10,695 nucleotides of DNA from CAZGSG01 sp964528095 (GCA_964528095.1 CAZGSG010000204.1:1-10695); one strand, 5' to 3'; positions 1-6,413 are shown, counted from the first letter of the stretch. Translations and numbers: made by a program. Notes: generated by a model from the letters alone, not told the origin.

Positions 1-482
1 CGGTGGCGTTGAATGCAAATTTCAACCAGTTATTAATTGCCGCGGAGAAAACCCGTGATAACAAACCAGGTTGTTATCTCAGTAATTTTAAACTGGCTGT
101 AGGAGCGCCGGATACCCGTAATAAATTATTGGTAGAAGGCAAGTTCACTACAACCGGTATTCTTTTCGATTCGGGTTCCGATGTCATCAAGGATGCATCG
201 GGTGGAACGCTGAAAGAGATCGCCGGTTTACTTAAATCAGATCCTGCTGTAAAATTCAGGATCATTGGTCATACTGATGGTGACGGCAATCCAGCTGCCA
301 ACCTGGCTTTATCCAAAAAAAGAGCGGAGGCGGTAAAAAAGGCGTTGATAAAAGATTTTGGTATCAGCGAAGCAACGCTCGAAACAGATGGCATGGGTGA
401 TACAAAACCTGTAGCGGATAATAAAACCCCGTTAGGAAAAGCTCAGAACAGGAGGGTTGAGTTCATCAAACAAAAAGATTAG
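1..482 (+). CDS. OmpA-family peptidoglycan-binding envelope protein, 3' part (5' end outside window)
   Basis: The reading frame is open to the left edge, so this is the C-terminal part of a longer protein; the GTG at position 3 is not a credible start. A segment reading FYLSNF-like (here CYLSNFKLAVGAPDTR) leads into a complete OmpA C-terminal domain: GILFDSGSD at the first strand, then IGHTDGDGN (the conserved Asp is encoded at 277-279), the LSKKRAEAVKKAL helix, and the closing NRRVEF (Arg codons at 450-455). In this family the Asp and Arg bind the diaminopimelate of peptidoglycan, so the protein probably tethers the outer membrane or an exported protein to the wall. The linker just before the domain resembles Bacteroidota OmpA proteins that carry an extra N-terminal sugar-binding or LamG-like domain, but that part is not visible. 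The stop is TAG. Confidence 0.9.
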   Translation, partial: VALNANFNQLLIAAEKTRDNKPGCYLSNFKLAVGAPDTRNKLLVEGKFTTTGILFDSGSDVIKDASGGTLKEIAGLLKSDPAVKFRIIGHTDGDGNPAANLALSKKRAEAVKKALIKDFGISEATLETDGMGDTKPVADNKTPLGKAQNRRVEFIKQKD

Positions 483-708
483 AAGTCTTCTCAAAGTATT
501 TTTTAATAGTGTCGGACCTGGCTGGTTGATTTCATGCGGTGAAAATACTCCTTAACCTATTTTCTCTGTTAGCTCGTTTGAAATCCCTATCGAAATACAT
601 GCGCTTAGAAGTTTATCGGAAACCAATAGGTAAGACCATTTAATGAACAAATACTTTGAGATAAATTCCAGGCATTTTTAGTTTTCTCGTGTATAGTGTG
701 TTTTTCTC

Positions 709-746
709 AGAGGCTGTCTCAAATAAAAATGAGACGGCCTCTTTTT
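709..746 (+). terminator. rho-independent terminator downstream of the OmpA-family gene
   Basis: A 12-bp stem (709-720 with 731-742, one G-U pair) closes a 10-nt A-rich loop and is followed by a run of five T. The orientation fits transcription from the left. It is unusually far (about 227 nt) from the ompA stop. Confidence 0.8.
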
Positions 747-828
747 ATTGTTATCATACCATAAAAAAAAGTCCCCGAAATCCAGGAGGCTGCCCCAGTT
801 TCGGCCAATATAAATCTTTCAAAAAGTA

Positions 829-859
829 TTGAAACTTCGAAAGCTAATCTGTAATTTTG
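829..859 (+). promoter_or_regulatory. Bacteroidota-type promoter of the GbsR-like regulator
   Basis: TTG at 829-831, a 20-nt spacer, and TAATTTTG at 852-859 match the -33 TTG / -7 TAnnTTTG consensus of the Bacteroidota primary sigma factor. The -7 box ends only 4 nt before the ATG at 864, so the transcript should start at or next to the start codon and be leaderless or nearly so. Confidence 0.55.
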
Positions 860-863
860 AGGC

Positions 864-1370
864 ATGAAACTTACTGAAGCAAGACAACAATTTATCAGCA
901 GCTGGGGTGCTTTCGGCACACACTGGGGCATCAACCGCACCATGGCGCAGATCCATGCATTGCTGCTAATCAGCCCAGACCCCCTCACCCAGGATGATAT
1001 GATGGAAGAATTGAACGTAAGCCGGGGCAATGTGAATATGAATATCCGTGAACTCATCAACTGGGGACTGGTAGAACGAGTATTGCTGCCTGGTGAACGC
1101 AAAGAGTATTTTTCGGCAGAAAAAGATATCTGGAAAGTAGTAAAGCAGATCGTGAAAGAAAGAAAGAAAAGAGAACTGGAACCGATGTTGCAGTTGCTTG
1201 ACAAACTGGAAGAAGTGGAAGGCGATAAGCGGGATAAAAATGTCAAATCGTTTGTAGATACTGTGGTGAGTATTAAAAAACTGGGGCGGCAGGCGGACAG
1301 GACTCTTGACACCATGATCAAAGCAGAAGAGAATTGGTTTGTAAATAACCTTGTCAAACTCTTTAAATAG
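864..1370 (+). CDS. GbsR/MarR-family transcriptional regulator
   Basis: This 168-residue protein matches the GbsR-type winged-helix regulators common in Bacteroidota. A short N-terminal helix region contains WGAFGTHWGINRTMAQIHALL (about residues 14-34). The helix-turn-helix follows, with DDMMEELNVSRGNVNMNIREL at about 44-64 as the recognition part, and the wing is around LLPGERKEYF (74-83). The C-terminal half is charged and helical (KERKKRELEPMLQLL and beyond), typical of the dimerisation part. It is presumably a cytoplasmic DNA-binding repressor or activator. GbsR itself is known in Bacillus for choline-sensitive control of glycine betaine synthesis; nothing here shows the same ligand. A small membrane-protein gene starts 6 nt after its stop, so co-transcription and control of that gene are likely. 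Confidence 0.85.
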   Translation: MKLTEARQQFISSWGAFGTHWGINRTMAQIHALLLISPDPLTQDDMMEELNVSRGNVNMNIRELINWGLVERVLLPGERKEYFSAEKDIWKVVKQIVKERKKRELEPMLQLLDKLEEVEGDKRDKNVKSFVDTVVSIKKLGRQADRTLDTMIKAEENWFVNNLVKLFK

Positions 1371-1376
1371 TTCAGC

Positions 1377-1781
1377 ATGAAAAGGTCCAATTTTATTTTC
1401 GAATCAGTCCTGATGGTTATTTCGCTGTTGTTAGGCATCGCCTGCATTTTTTCTGATGATGCATTTTTTCTGGCTATTTTATGGTTGATCCCACTAGGCG
1501 CTTTACAGGTAATACACGCGTTGATACTTACTGTAAACTATTGGACAAATAGTGCGATAAAAAAACTATTGATCGTTTACTGGGTTGGGGTCGTATTGAA
1601 TTTCTCGATCATGCTCATATCAGATAACCTTCCGGGGAAGGATTGGGAAATGCTCACAATCGGAGTGCTGCCACTTATGCTGGCATTTTTTTTATGGTTG
1701 ATAACTTTTATATACAAGGATAACCCGGCCCAAAAAAAACAACTCATCCTGGATAATAAGGAAAAAGACATAGTCCTTTGA
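1377..1781 (+). CDS. small four-helix membrane protein A (unknown function)
   Basis: Not recognised as a named family. The 134-residue protein has four hydrophobic segments at about residues 8-25, 29-53, 63-82 and 92-113 and a charged C-terminal tail (KDNPAQKKQ onward), so it is probably an inner-membrane protein with the tail on one side. It starts 6 nt after the regulator stop and has no separate promoter visible, which points to a bicistronic unit. The topology, a His in helix 2 (H47) and the basic-VYW motif opening helix 3 (KKLLIVYW) match those of the next gene, so the two may be old paralogues. Function might relate to whatever signal the regulator answers, but this is inference. Confidence 0.7.
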   Translation: MKRSNFIFESVLMVISLLLGIACIFSDDAFFLAILWLIPLGALQVIHALILTVNYWTNSAIKKLLIVYWVGVVLNFSIMLISDNLPGKDWEMLTIGVLPLMLAFFLWLITFIYKDNPAQKKQLILDNKEKDIVL

Positions 1782-1819
1782 TTGCTGTCTGGATTTTTGC
1801 TGAAAATATTATATAAAAA

Positions 1820-2188
1820 ATGAAGCTTTTTAAAATAGTTGATCTTTCCATCAGCCTGAGCCTTATTATTTGCTCGATCATGATTTTTTTCTTTGCCGAT
1901 CAGCTATTTGTTTTCTCCTATTCGCTGCTTATTGCCTGGCAATTGACCAGTATGCTGGTGCATGTCTTCAATAAATGGTTTACAGGCAAGAGAAATCTAC
2001 GGGTGGTTTATAATTGGACAACAATTACTATCCTGTTGCTGGCCGCTATCCTGGTATTTACACCCTTTAGTTTTTTTCTCCTGTATATTATGATCGTTAT
2101 CTGGCCTATTATGAGCGGAATGTATGTTTGTCTTTGTTATGATGAGATCAAACGGCTGAACACAAGGCCCCTGGGTTTGTATAAATAG
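1820..2188 (+). CDS. small four-helix membrane protein B (unknown function, probable paralogue of A)
   Basis: A 122-residue hydrophobic protein with segments at about 6-25, 29-51, 64-80 and 84-107 and a short basic tail (DEIKRLNTRPLGLYK). It shares layout with the preceding protein: H48 in helix 2, an aromatic pair after helix 2 (KWF against NYW) and NLRVVYNW before helix 3 against KLLIVYW. The gap to the previous stop is 38 nt, A/T-rich, with no terminator, so it is probably the third gene of the regulator operon. No Shine-Dalgarno sequence is visible; an A-rich stretch precedes the ATG, as is normal in this phylum. The family is not recognised and no function is proposed. Confidence 0.65.
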   Translation: MKLFKIVDLSISLSLIICSIMIFFFADQLFVFSYSLLIAWQLTSMLVHVFNKWFTGKRNLRVVYNWTTITILLLAAILVFTPFSFFLLYIMIVIWPIMSGMYVCLCYDEIKRLNTRPLGLYK

Positions 2189-2310
2189 GACACAAGCCGC
2201 CGGCGAATTCTTAAAAATGCTTAAAACAGGTATTATTTTCAACTGCCTTTGTTAAAAGAAGCATTGGTCGATAGTATTGCCCGTGTACCGCGAAAACAAT
2301 ATCCCCGTTC

Positions 2311-2399
2311 TACTGTTTAATATATGGCGGGCTTTGTTGACCGCTGTTAAAGGTTTAAGCTCCTTTTTTGACGAACCGGGCCATATTTAAAGAACAGTA
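2311..2399. repeat. intergenic inverted repeat upstream of the CoA-binding gene
   Basis: Two 7-bp blocks on each side pair in order: TACTGTT (2311-2317) with AACAGTA (2393-2399), and ATATGGC (2322-2328) with GCCATAT (2380-2386). The centre has a weak AAAGG/CCTTT hairpin (2349-2366) followed by six T (to 2369), which could act as a weak terminator for the upstream membrane-protein operon. It is the main feature of the 268-bp gap 2189-2456; nothing else was recognised there except a TATATTTA box at 2431-2438 that could be a -7 element for the next gene. Confidence 0.5.
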
Positions 2400-2456
2400 A
2401 AGGGTTAAACTTTAAACACAAAAAGAGGTCTATATTTATCATTATATAGTTCTACT

Positions 2457-2825
2457 ATGCCATTAAAAAAGAAAACACTGGTTTTGGGCGCTTCGGACAA
2501 CCCTGCACGCTATAGCTACCTGGCAATCCAGCGTTTACGCAGCCATGGGTATCCTGTGGTGGCCGTTGGCAGAAAGGATGCGCAGGTAGGGGATGTGAAG
2601 ATTGACACGGATAAAATAGCGCATGAAGAAGTTGATACGGTGACCCTTTATCTCAGCAAAGAACACCAGAAGGAATATTACGATTATATCCTCGCGTTAA
2701 AACCCAAACGCATCATTTTTAATCCCGGTGCCGAAAATGAAGAGTTGGCCGAAATCGCATCTCACGAAAATATCCAGGCGCTTGACGCGTGCACACTGGT
2801 AATGGTCACTACGGGACAATACTGA
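2457..2825 (+). CDS. CoA-binding domain protein (YccU-like)
   Basis: A 122-residue single-domain protein of the CoA_binding_2 type, a Rossmann fold. The N-terminal beta strand and glycine-rich loop read KTLVLGASDNPARYSYLAIQ (about residues 6-25), followed by HGYPVVAVGRK (34-44), a strand with DTVTLYLS (62-69), KRIIFNPGAENEEL (around 86-99) and a C-terminal ALDACTLVMV strand. The length equals the family norm. Members bind CoA in crystal structures but no reaction has been assigned; they resemble the N-terminal domain of succinyl-CoA synthetase alpha. Cytosolic. It appears monocistronic: preceded by an inverted repeat and followed by a 211-bp gap. Confidence 0.85.
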   Translation: MPLKKKTLVLGASDNPARYSYLAIQRLRSHGYPVVAVGRKDAQVGDVKIDTDKIAHEEVDTVTLYLSKEHQKEYYDYILALKPKRIIFNPGAENEELAEIASHENIQALDACTLVMVTTGQY

Positions 2826-3036
2826 TACATGTAATCACTTATTACACGAAGATTTACGATCTGGGTGAAAGTGTTTTACGATTTAGCCCAAAGTATTAGC
2901 CCTCTATTTTTCTTTATTTCTCCCCTGTGTTTTTGTTATGTTGTTATTATATCCAACCTTAGTAGTACCAATAAGACCGAGACGATCATAGATCACTAGC
3001 CAGGAACTGATCTTCTAAATTTTTAAAAATATCCAA
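2826..3036. other. intergenic gap of 211 bp with a direct repeat
   Basis: No ORF or clear terminator was seen. An 8-nt direct repeat, TTTACGAT, occurs at 2853-2860 and 2875-2882, 22 bp apart, that is about two helical turns. A GGG/CCC pair around the second copy could form a weak hairpin. No good promoter for the secreted-protein gene at 3037 was recognised; TAAATTTT at about 3017-3024 is the nearest approximation to a -7 box. Confidence 0.4.
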
Positions 3037-3513
3037 ATGAACTACCACAAGCTGCTGGGTTTAGGCCTGTCTCTTATTTTTATTTGCGCCACATCTTTTG
3101 CGCAAAAACAACAAGGCATCACTCCGAGAGAGACTGACTACAATAAGCCCAAACTTTTTTCAACTCTTCCAGACAAAATTCTTCTTGATACTAAGAATAT
3201 AAATACACTTTTTTCTGAAGAAACAGGAAAAGAGATCAATCTTGGATTTGCTGATAAAGCATTACCCGGGTTTGCAGGCAAACTGATTTCCGTAGCCAGC
3301 AAATATGAAAACAAATTGCAGAGTATAGTCGTTCGTTCCAGCAACTTCAACGGTGCAACGTTGACGCTATCCTCCACCACACTCGCTGATGGTACGACCA
3401 ACTATACAGGCCGTATCATCAGTTTTCAACATGGTGACGCATACGAGTTGCAGAAAAAAGGTGAAGAATATTATTTTATCAAGAAAAATCTTTACGAGTT
3501 GGTCAATGAATAG
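3037..3513 (+). CDS. small secreted protein of unknown function, upstream of the metalloprotease
   Basis: Not recognised. The 158-residue product begins with a typical signal peptide (MNYHKLLGLGLSLIFICATSFAQ, cleavage about after residue 22), so it is exported to the periplasm or beyond. The mature part is about 136 residues, without a cysteine, membrane segment or sorting domain. It looks like a single mixed alpha/beta domain ending in strands (NYTGRIISFQHGDAYELQKKGEEYYFIKKNLYEL). The metalloprotease gene starts 61 nt downstream with no terminator and no promoter match between, so the pair is probably co-transcribed. A natural guess is a protease partner, such as an inhibitor or a propeptide supplied in trans, but the sequence does not prove it. 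Confidence 0.7.
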   Translation: MNYHKLLGLGLSLIFICATSFAQKQQGITPRETDYNKPKLFSTLPDKILLDTKNINTLFSEETGKEINLGFADKALPGFAGKLISVASKYENKLQSIVVRSSNFNGATLTLSSTTLADGTTNYTGRIISFQHGDAYELQKKGEEYYFIKKNLYELVNE

Positions 3514-3574
3514 CTGATCTGTTGATGTTTCGTTACATATCCCATACCTCCTGAAAAATCTAAACCCCGCTGTT

Positions 3575-5191
3575 ATGAAAAGCTTACTCCGCCCCCTTGT
3601 TGTACTCATGTTATCGTTGAGCCTTTCCGGCTTAACCTATGCACAAGTGCCGGTATTAAGCAGCTATCCAGCGGCAAGTGCCGTGATCTTCCTGGATTTT
3701 GATGGTCATAAGGTAGTGGGCACCAGTTGGAACTCAAGCGGGCCGATTTCCTGCGCTCCATCTGGAATGACCAATGATCAGATCATCGAAATATTCAACC
3801 GTGTAGCAGAAGATTACCGTCCTTTTAATATCAATGTCACTACCGATTCAACAAAATTCTTAGCCGCGCCCCTCAACAAAAGAACAAGGGTCATCCTCAC
3901 CGTTACATCAAGTTGGTATGGCTCAGGCGCCGGCGGTGTTTCCTTCATGAATACTTTCAGAATTGGCGACGATACGCCTTGTTTTGTATTCACTGCATTG
4001 CAGAGTTATAATGTAAAGATCATTGCCGAATCAGTTGCTCATGAAGCAGGTCACACACTTGGCTTATACCACCAGTCAACTTTCGACCAGGACTGTAACA
4101 GGCTGGCAGAATATTCTGCTGGTCAGGGTTCAGGAGAAATTGGCTGGGCCCCTATCATGGGTGTAGGTTATTATAAAAATTTTACCCTGTGGAATAATGG
4201 TCCAACCCCTTATAGCTGCAGCATGTTTCAAAATGATCTTGAAGTGATCACTTCCGACCTGAATGGTTTTGGTTACAGGGCAGATGATCATTCCAATTCT
4301 TTTCCTACGGCCACACAAGCTGTATTTGCCAGCAACCAGTTTGTGCTGACAGGCGTAGTAGAGCGCAACACAGACCAGGATTTTTTCAAGTTCACCTTAC
4401 CGCAGACCGGGCAGTTTGCGCTTGATGCTATCCCTTACAATGTTGGTACAGGCAATGCGGGCTCTGATCTTGACATGCAGGTCACTTTATACAATTCTAC
4501 CGAAACGGTATTAAATGTTTACAATCCCGGAACCCTGCTCAATTCCCTGATTGATACCAGTCTGAATGCAGGCACTTATTATATAAAAGTAGAAGGCAAG
4601 GGCAATCTATATGCGCCGGCTTATGCAAGCCTGGGTTCGTATTCATTACAGGGCAGGATCACGACACCCAGTAATCCTTTACCACTTCGCAGGCTTGAAT
4701 TGCATGGTGGCCAGAGTGGTGATGTGCACCAATTGAGCTGGCAGATAGAAGCTGATGAAACCGTTATCAGCCAGGTGCTGGAAGTTTCAACAGATAGTAG
4801 AAGTTTCCGTCCGCTGACTCAACCCTCAACGGATGCCCGTTCATATATCTATCGTCCCGCCACTACTACCGGACCTATCCAGTACAGGGTCAATGTAACA
4901 TTTGACAATGGCAAAGGATACTATTCCAATGTGATCAGCATCCGTCCAAACAATTCAAAAAATCCAAGGCCTCAGCTTACAGGCAACCTTATCAGCTCAG
5001 GTAACATCTATGTAAGTAGCCCGGGTAGTTTCAGCTTTACGATCTTCGATTTTAATGGTAAAGTAGTGACACGTGGCCAGCTCACAAATGGTATTAATAA
5101 CATAAGTACTGCCGGTATGCAGCGGGGAATGTACATGATCCGCTTTGCAGATACCGAGCAGCAGTGGAATGATAAATTACTTATCCAGTAA
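3575..5191 (+). CDS. secreted zinc metalloprotease (metzincin-like) with PPC and T9SS sorting domains
   Basis: A 538-residue exported protease. Residues 1-24 form a signal peptide (ends LTYAQ). The catalytic domain has HEAGHTLGLYH at 156-166, the HExxHxxGxxH zinc motif with Glu157 as general base, and a Met-turn candidate in PIMGVGYY (Met195), which together define a metzincin. Residues about 255-360 look like a PPC (pre-peptidase C-terminal) beta-sandwich: TDQDFFKFTLPQTGQF, SDLDMQVTLYN, and AGTYYIKVEGKG. After a linker, residues about 372-460 form a beta-rich Fn3-like segment, and the last 70 or so are a type IX secretion C-terminal signal (FTIFDFNGKVV, GMYMIRF, DKLLIQ). The enzyme is therefore probably carried across the outer membrane by T9SS and then released or surface-attached. 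There is no obvious N-terminal propeptide domain: only about 10 residues separate the signal peptide from the first strand of the catalytic region. Confidence 0.9.
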   Translation: MKSLLRPLVVLMLSLSLSGLTYAQVPVLSSYPAASAVIFLDFDGHKVVGTSWNSSGPISCAPSGMTNDQIIEIFNRVAEDYRPFNINVTTDSTKFLAAPLNKRTRVILTVTSSWYGSGAGGVSFMNTFRIGDDTPCFVFTALQSYNVKIIAESVAHEAGHTLGLYHQSTFDQDCNRLAEYSAGQGSGEIGWAPIMGVGYYKNFTLWNNGPTPYSCSMFQNDLEVITSDLNGFGYRADDHSNSFPTATQAVFASNQFVLTGVVERNTDQDFFKFTLPQTGQFALDAIPYNVGTGNAGSDLDMQVTLYNSTETVLNVYNPGTLLNSLIDTSLNAGTYYIKVEGKGNLYAPAYASLGSYSLQGRITTPSNPLPLRRLELHGGQSGDVHQLSWQIEADETVISQVLEVSTDSRSFRPLTQPSTDARSYIYRPATTTGPIQYRVNVTFDNGKGYYSNVISIRPNNSKNPRPQLTGNLISSGNIYVSSPGSFSFTIFDFNGKVVTRGQLTNGINNISTAGMQRGMYMIRFADTEQQWNDKLLIQ

Positions 5192-5201
5192 ACTATTTCA
5201 A

Positions 5202-5217
5202 CGTTGTTAGCACAACG
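5202..5217 (+). other. small hairpin just after the metalloprotease stop
   Basis: A perfect 6-bp stem (CGTTGT at 5202-5207 with ACAACG at 5212-5217) closes a TAGC tetraloop 10 nt after the stop. It has no T-run, so it is not a terminator itself; it may protect the 3' end of the mRNA together with the terminator that follows. Confidence 0.4.
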
Positions 5218-5232
5218 ATAATCCGTTTCCTT

Positions 5233-5262
5233 TTGCCAAACAGAGGTTTTTCTATAACTTAG
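5233..5262 (+). promoter_or_regulatory. possible promoter of the YkuK-like gene inside the terminator
   Basis: TTG at 5233-5235, a 19-nt spacer and TAACTTAG at 5255-5262 fit the -33/-7 Bacteroidota pattern with one mismatch in the -7 box. The box lies in the loop and 3' arm of the upstream terminator. It is the only visible way to transcribe the next gene if the terminator is efficient. Confidence 0.35.
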
Positions 5263-5277
5263 GAAAACCTTTTTTTT
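5244..5277 (+). terminator. rho-independent terminator of the metalloprotease unit, abutting the next ATG
   Basis: A 9-bp stem (5244-5252 with 5262-5270, one T-G pair) closes a 9-nt loop (5253-5261) and is followed by eight T (5270-5277). The T-run ends directly at the ATG of the YkuK-like gene (5278). Confidence 0.75.
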
Positions 5278-5751
5278 ATGCGCTGGAGAAAATTTAACGG
5301 CGACCCGATCGAACTTCCCATTAAAAATGCAGTTGAAAATGCTATCAAACGTGAAAGAGCAGCCGGTTACAGGCTGAAGGTTTGCATTGGTACAGACTCG
5401 CAGGTAAAAGGGAAAGAAACGGAATTTGCCACTGTCATCGTATTCCTGAGAGAAGGCCACGGCGGTTTTATGTTCATTCACAATGAAAAGACCCGCCAGC
5501 AGTACACCATCAAAGAACGGATGTTGATGGAGGTGGCCAAAAGCATCGAGATCGCTTATGAACTATGCAACCTGTTCACCGTCTACGACGTGGATATGGA
5601 AGTGCATGCGGACATTAACACCAACCCGCATTTCAAAAGCAATGATGCCCTCAAGGAAGCAATGGGCTATATCCTGGGCATGGGCTTTGCCTTTAAAGCA
5701 AAACCGGAGGCCTTCGCGAGTAGCAGTTGCGCCAATAAAATAGTGAATTAA
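5278..5751 (+). CDS. YkuK/DUF458-family ribonuclease H-like protein
   Basis: A 157-residue cytosolic protein of the DUF458 (Bacillus YkuK) family, which has a predicted RNase H-like fold. Visible family traits are the N-terminal WRKFNG, the first strand with VCIGTDSQVKG (Asp40 is a candidate metal ligand), the FATVIVFL strand, the long middle helix from about 78 to 99 and the second acidic strand VDMEVHADINTNP (Asp105, Glu108, Asp112). The biochemical activity of this family is not established to my knowledge. The ATG at 5278 is chosen because the WRKFNG start is usual in Bacteroidota members, although it puts the start codon directly behind a terminator T-run, leaving no room for a long leader. 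It converges with the minus-strand gene that follows. Confidence 0.8.
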   Translation: MRWRKFNGDPIELPIKNAVENAIKRERAAGYRLKVCIGTDSQVKGKETEFATVIVFLREGHGGFMFIHNEKTRQQYTIKERMLMEVAKSIEIAYELCNLFTVYDVDMEVHADINTNPHFKSNDALKEAMGYILGMGFAFKAKPEAFASSSCANKIVN

Positions 5752-5802
5752 GCCGTACAGGGCTATTTACTAAAGAGCACAGCTGCCAGGCTGATGATTA
5801 TT

Positions 5803-5814
5803 CCCCCCGGGGGG
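5803..5814. repeat. C6G6 palindrome in the convergent gap
   Basis: Six C followed directly by six G form a perfect 12-bp palindrome between two convergent genes. It stands out in an otherwise moderate-GC region. It could contribute to bidirectional termination, but it has no T-run of its own. Confidence 0.5.
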
Positions 5815-5819
5815 TAAGA

Positions 5820-5840
5820 GGGGTTGTCACCCTATTTTTT
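5820..5840 (+). terminator. weak terminator after the YkuK-like gene
   Basis: GGGT (5821-5824) pairs with ACCC (5829-5832) across a TGTC loop, extended by a G-T pair, and is followed by TATTTTTT. The short stem makes it weak. It overlaps the stop codon of the opposite gene. Confidence 0.4.
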
Positions 5841-6143
5841 CTTTGCTCTTCTTCTCAAACCAATTATTAAGACCAACAGGAAAAAAATTCCAAGGCCTAT
5901 CCGGATAAAAGCATCCCTTTTTTGTTTCGCCACACTATCCTGTTTCAAGGTATAAAAATGAGTGTTGTTGAACTCAGCGGAGCGTTTAACAGCTTTATCC
6001 TTAAGACTATCAAGTGTACGGAGGGTGCTGTCAAGCGATTCGCGTAAAGAGGTTGTATCCGGTAGCTGTATGGTTGAGCTGGGCTGCTGGGCAAAACAAT
6101 TAAGACAAAAAAGCAGTAAAAGGGCTGTAAAGAAACGGGGCAT
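5832..6143 (-). CDS. small exported protein with a C-terminal membrane anchor (unknown)
   Basis: Not recognised as a named family. The 103-residue product has an N-terminal signal peptide (MPRFFTALLLLFCLNCFAQ), a hydrophilic Ser/Thr- and Leu-containing middle with heptad-like spacing (TSLRESLDSTLRTLDSLKDKAVKRSAEF, about residues 30-57, probably a coiled coil), a hydrophobic segment at about 80-96 (FIRIGLGIFFLLVLIIGL) and a basic end RRRAKKK. This predicts a periplasmic coiled coil held in the inner membrane by its C-terminus, with the tail in the cytoplasm. A terminator lies between it and the upstream minus-strand gene, so it needs its own promoter; TAGTTTCG (complement of 6153-6160) is a near match to the -7 box 9 nt before the ATG. 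Confidence 0.65.
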   Translation of the reverse strand: MPRFFTALLLLFCLNCFAQQPSSTIQLPDTTSLRESLDSTLRTLDSLKDKAVKRSAEFNNTHFYTLKQDSVAKQKRDAFIRIGLGIFFLLVLIIGLRRRAKKK

Positions 6144-6171
6144 GTTTTTTCCCGAAACTAGGGATCTGCTG

Positions 6172-6202
6172 AAAAAAAGAAATACCGTGAGAAAGGTATT
6201 TT
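6172..6202 (-). terminator. rho-independent terminator of the minus-strand unit ending at 6201
   Basis: Read on the minus strand, AAATACC (6201-6195) pairs with GGTATTT (6186-6180) across an 8-nt loop and a run of seven T follows (6178-6172, one C before it). The stem begins inside the stop codon of the gene it serves. Confidence 0.75.
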
Positions 6203-6413
6203 AGCGCAGTTCCACCGCCATCTGGATCACTGAAAGAGGCTCCTGGATAGTTGAAGCATGAATATCAAGATAGGAAGCTACTGAAGGGGCGTTTTTCAGG
6301 TACATTTCTTCCATATGACGGGTCTCCTGTTGGGCAAAGAAAAAAACCACGATCACCATGAAAAAGAGCACAACAACAATGTTCTTTTCGGTTAAAATTC
6401 TTCTCATACTCAT
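6201..6413 (-). CDS. short single-pass membrane protein (unknown)
   Basis: A 70-residue protein if read from the ATG at 6413; a longer version from TTG at 6431 is possible but adds only MQPDKS and seems unlikely. After MSMRRILTEKN comes one membrane segment (IVVVLFFMVIVVFFFAQ, about residues 12-28), then a hydrophilic tail with ETRHMEEMYLKNAPSVASYLDIHAST. This predicts an inner-membrane anchor with a short outside domain. The family was not recognised. It lies 65 nt downstream of yihA in the same direction with no terminator between, so read-through from yihA is likely; TAATTTG in its upstream sequence could add a promoter. Confidence 0.55.
   Translation of the reverse strand: MSMRRILTEKNIVVVLFFMVIVVFFFAQQETRHMEEMYLKNAPSVASYLDIHASTIQEPLSVIQMAVELR

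Larger units (their letters stand above)
483..863. other. intergenic gap, 381 bp, with a terminator and the gbsR-like promoter
   Basis: No credible ORF of either strand was found. The gap holds the strong hairpin terminator at 709-746 and the promoter of the next gene near 829-859. The 226 bp between the ompA stop and the hairpin show only a tiny 5-bp palindrome straight after the stop (481-491) and no convincing promoter, so it may be a long 3' untranslated region. A loose inverted pair (CCGAAA at about 776-781 with TTTCGG at about 800-805) lies between the terminator and the promoter. Confidence 0.6.

Noticed and set aside
620..665. Possible promoter (TACTTTG) for a small RNA before the 709-746 terminator
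   Set aside because: The box lacks one spacer base and no TTG lies at a proper distance; too weak to list.
709..742. GAGGCTGTCTC-type inverted repeat as an insertion-sequence end
   Set aside because: Similar sequences occur at IS ends, but here both arms are adjacent, a T-run follows, and there is no transposase remnant; a terminator explains it.
719..1447. 242-residue ORF on the minus strand opposite the regulator
   Set aside because: It is Ser- and Leu/Phe-rich without domain motifs and overlaps a well-matched GbsR-family gene that has a good promoter.
5008..5481. 157-residue minus-strand ORF across the protease end and the YkuK-like start
   Set aside because: It is antisense to two well-supported genes and crosses a terminator; no recognisable domain.
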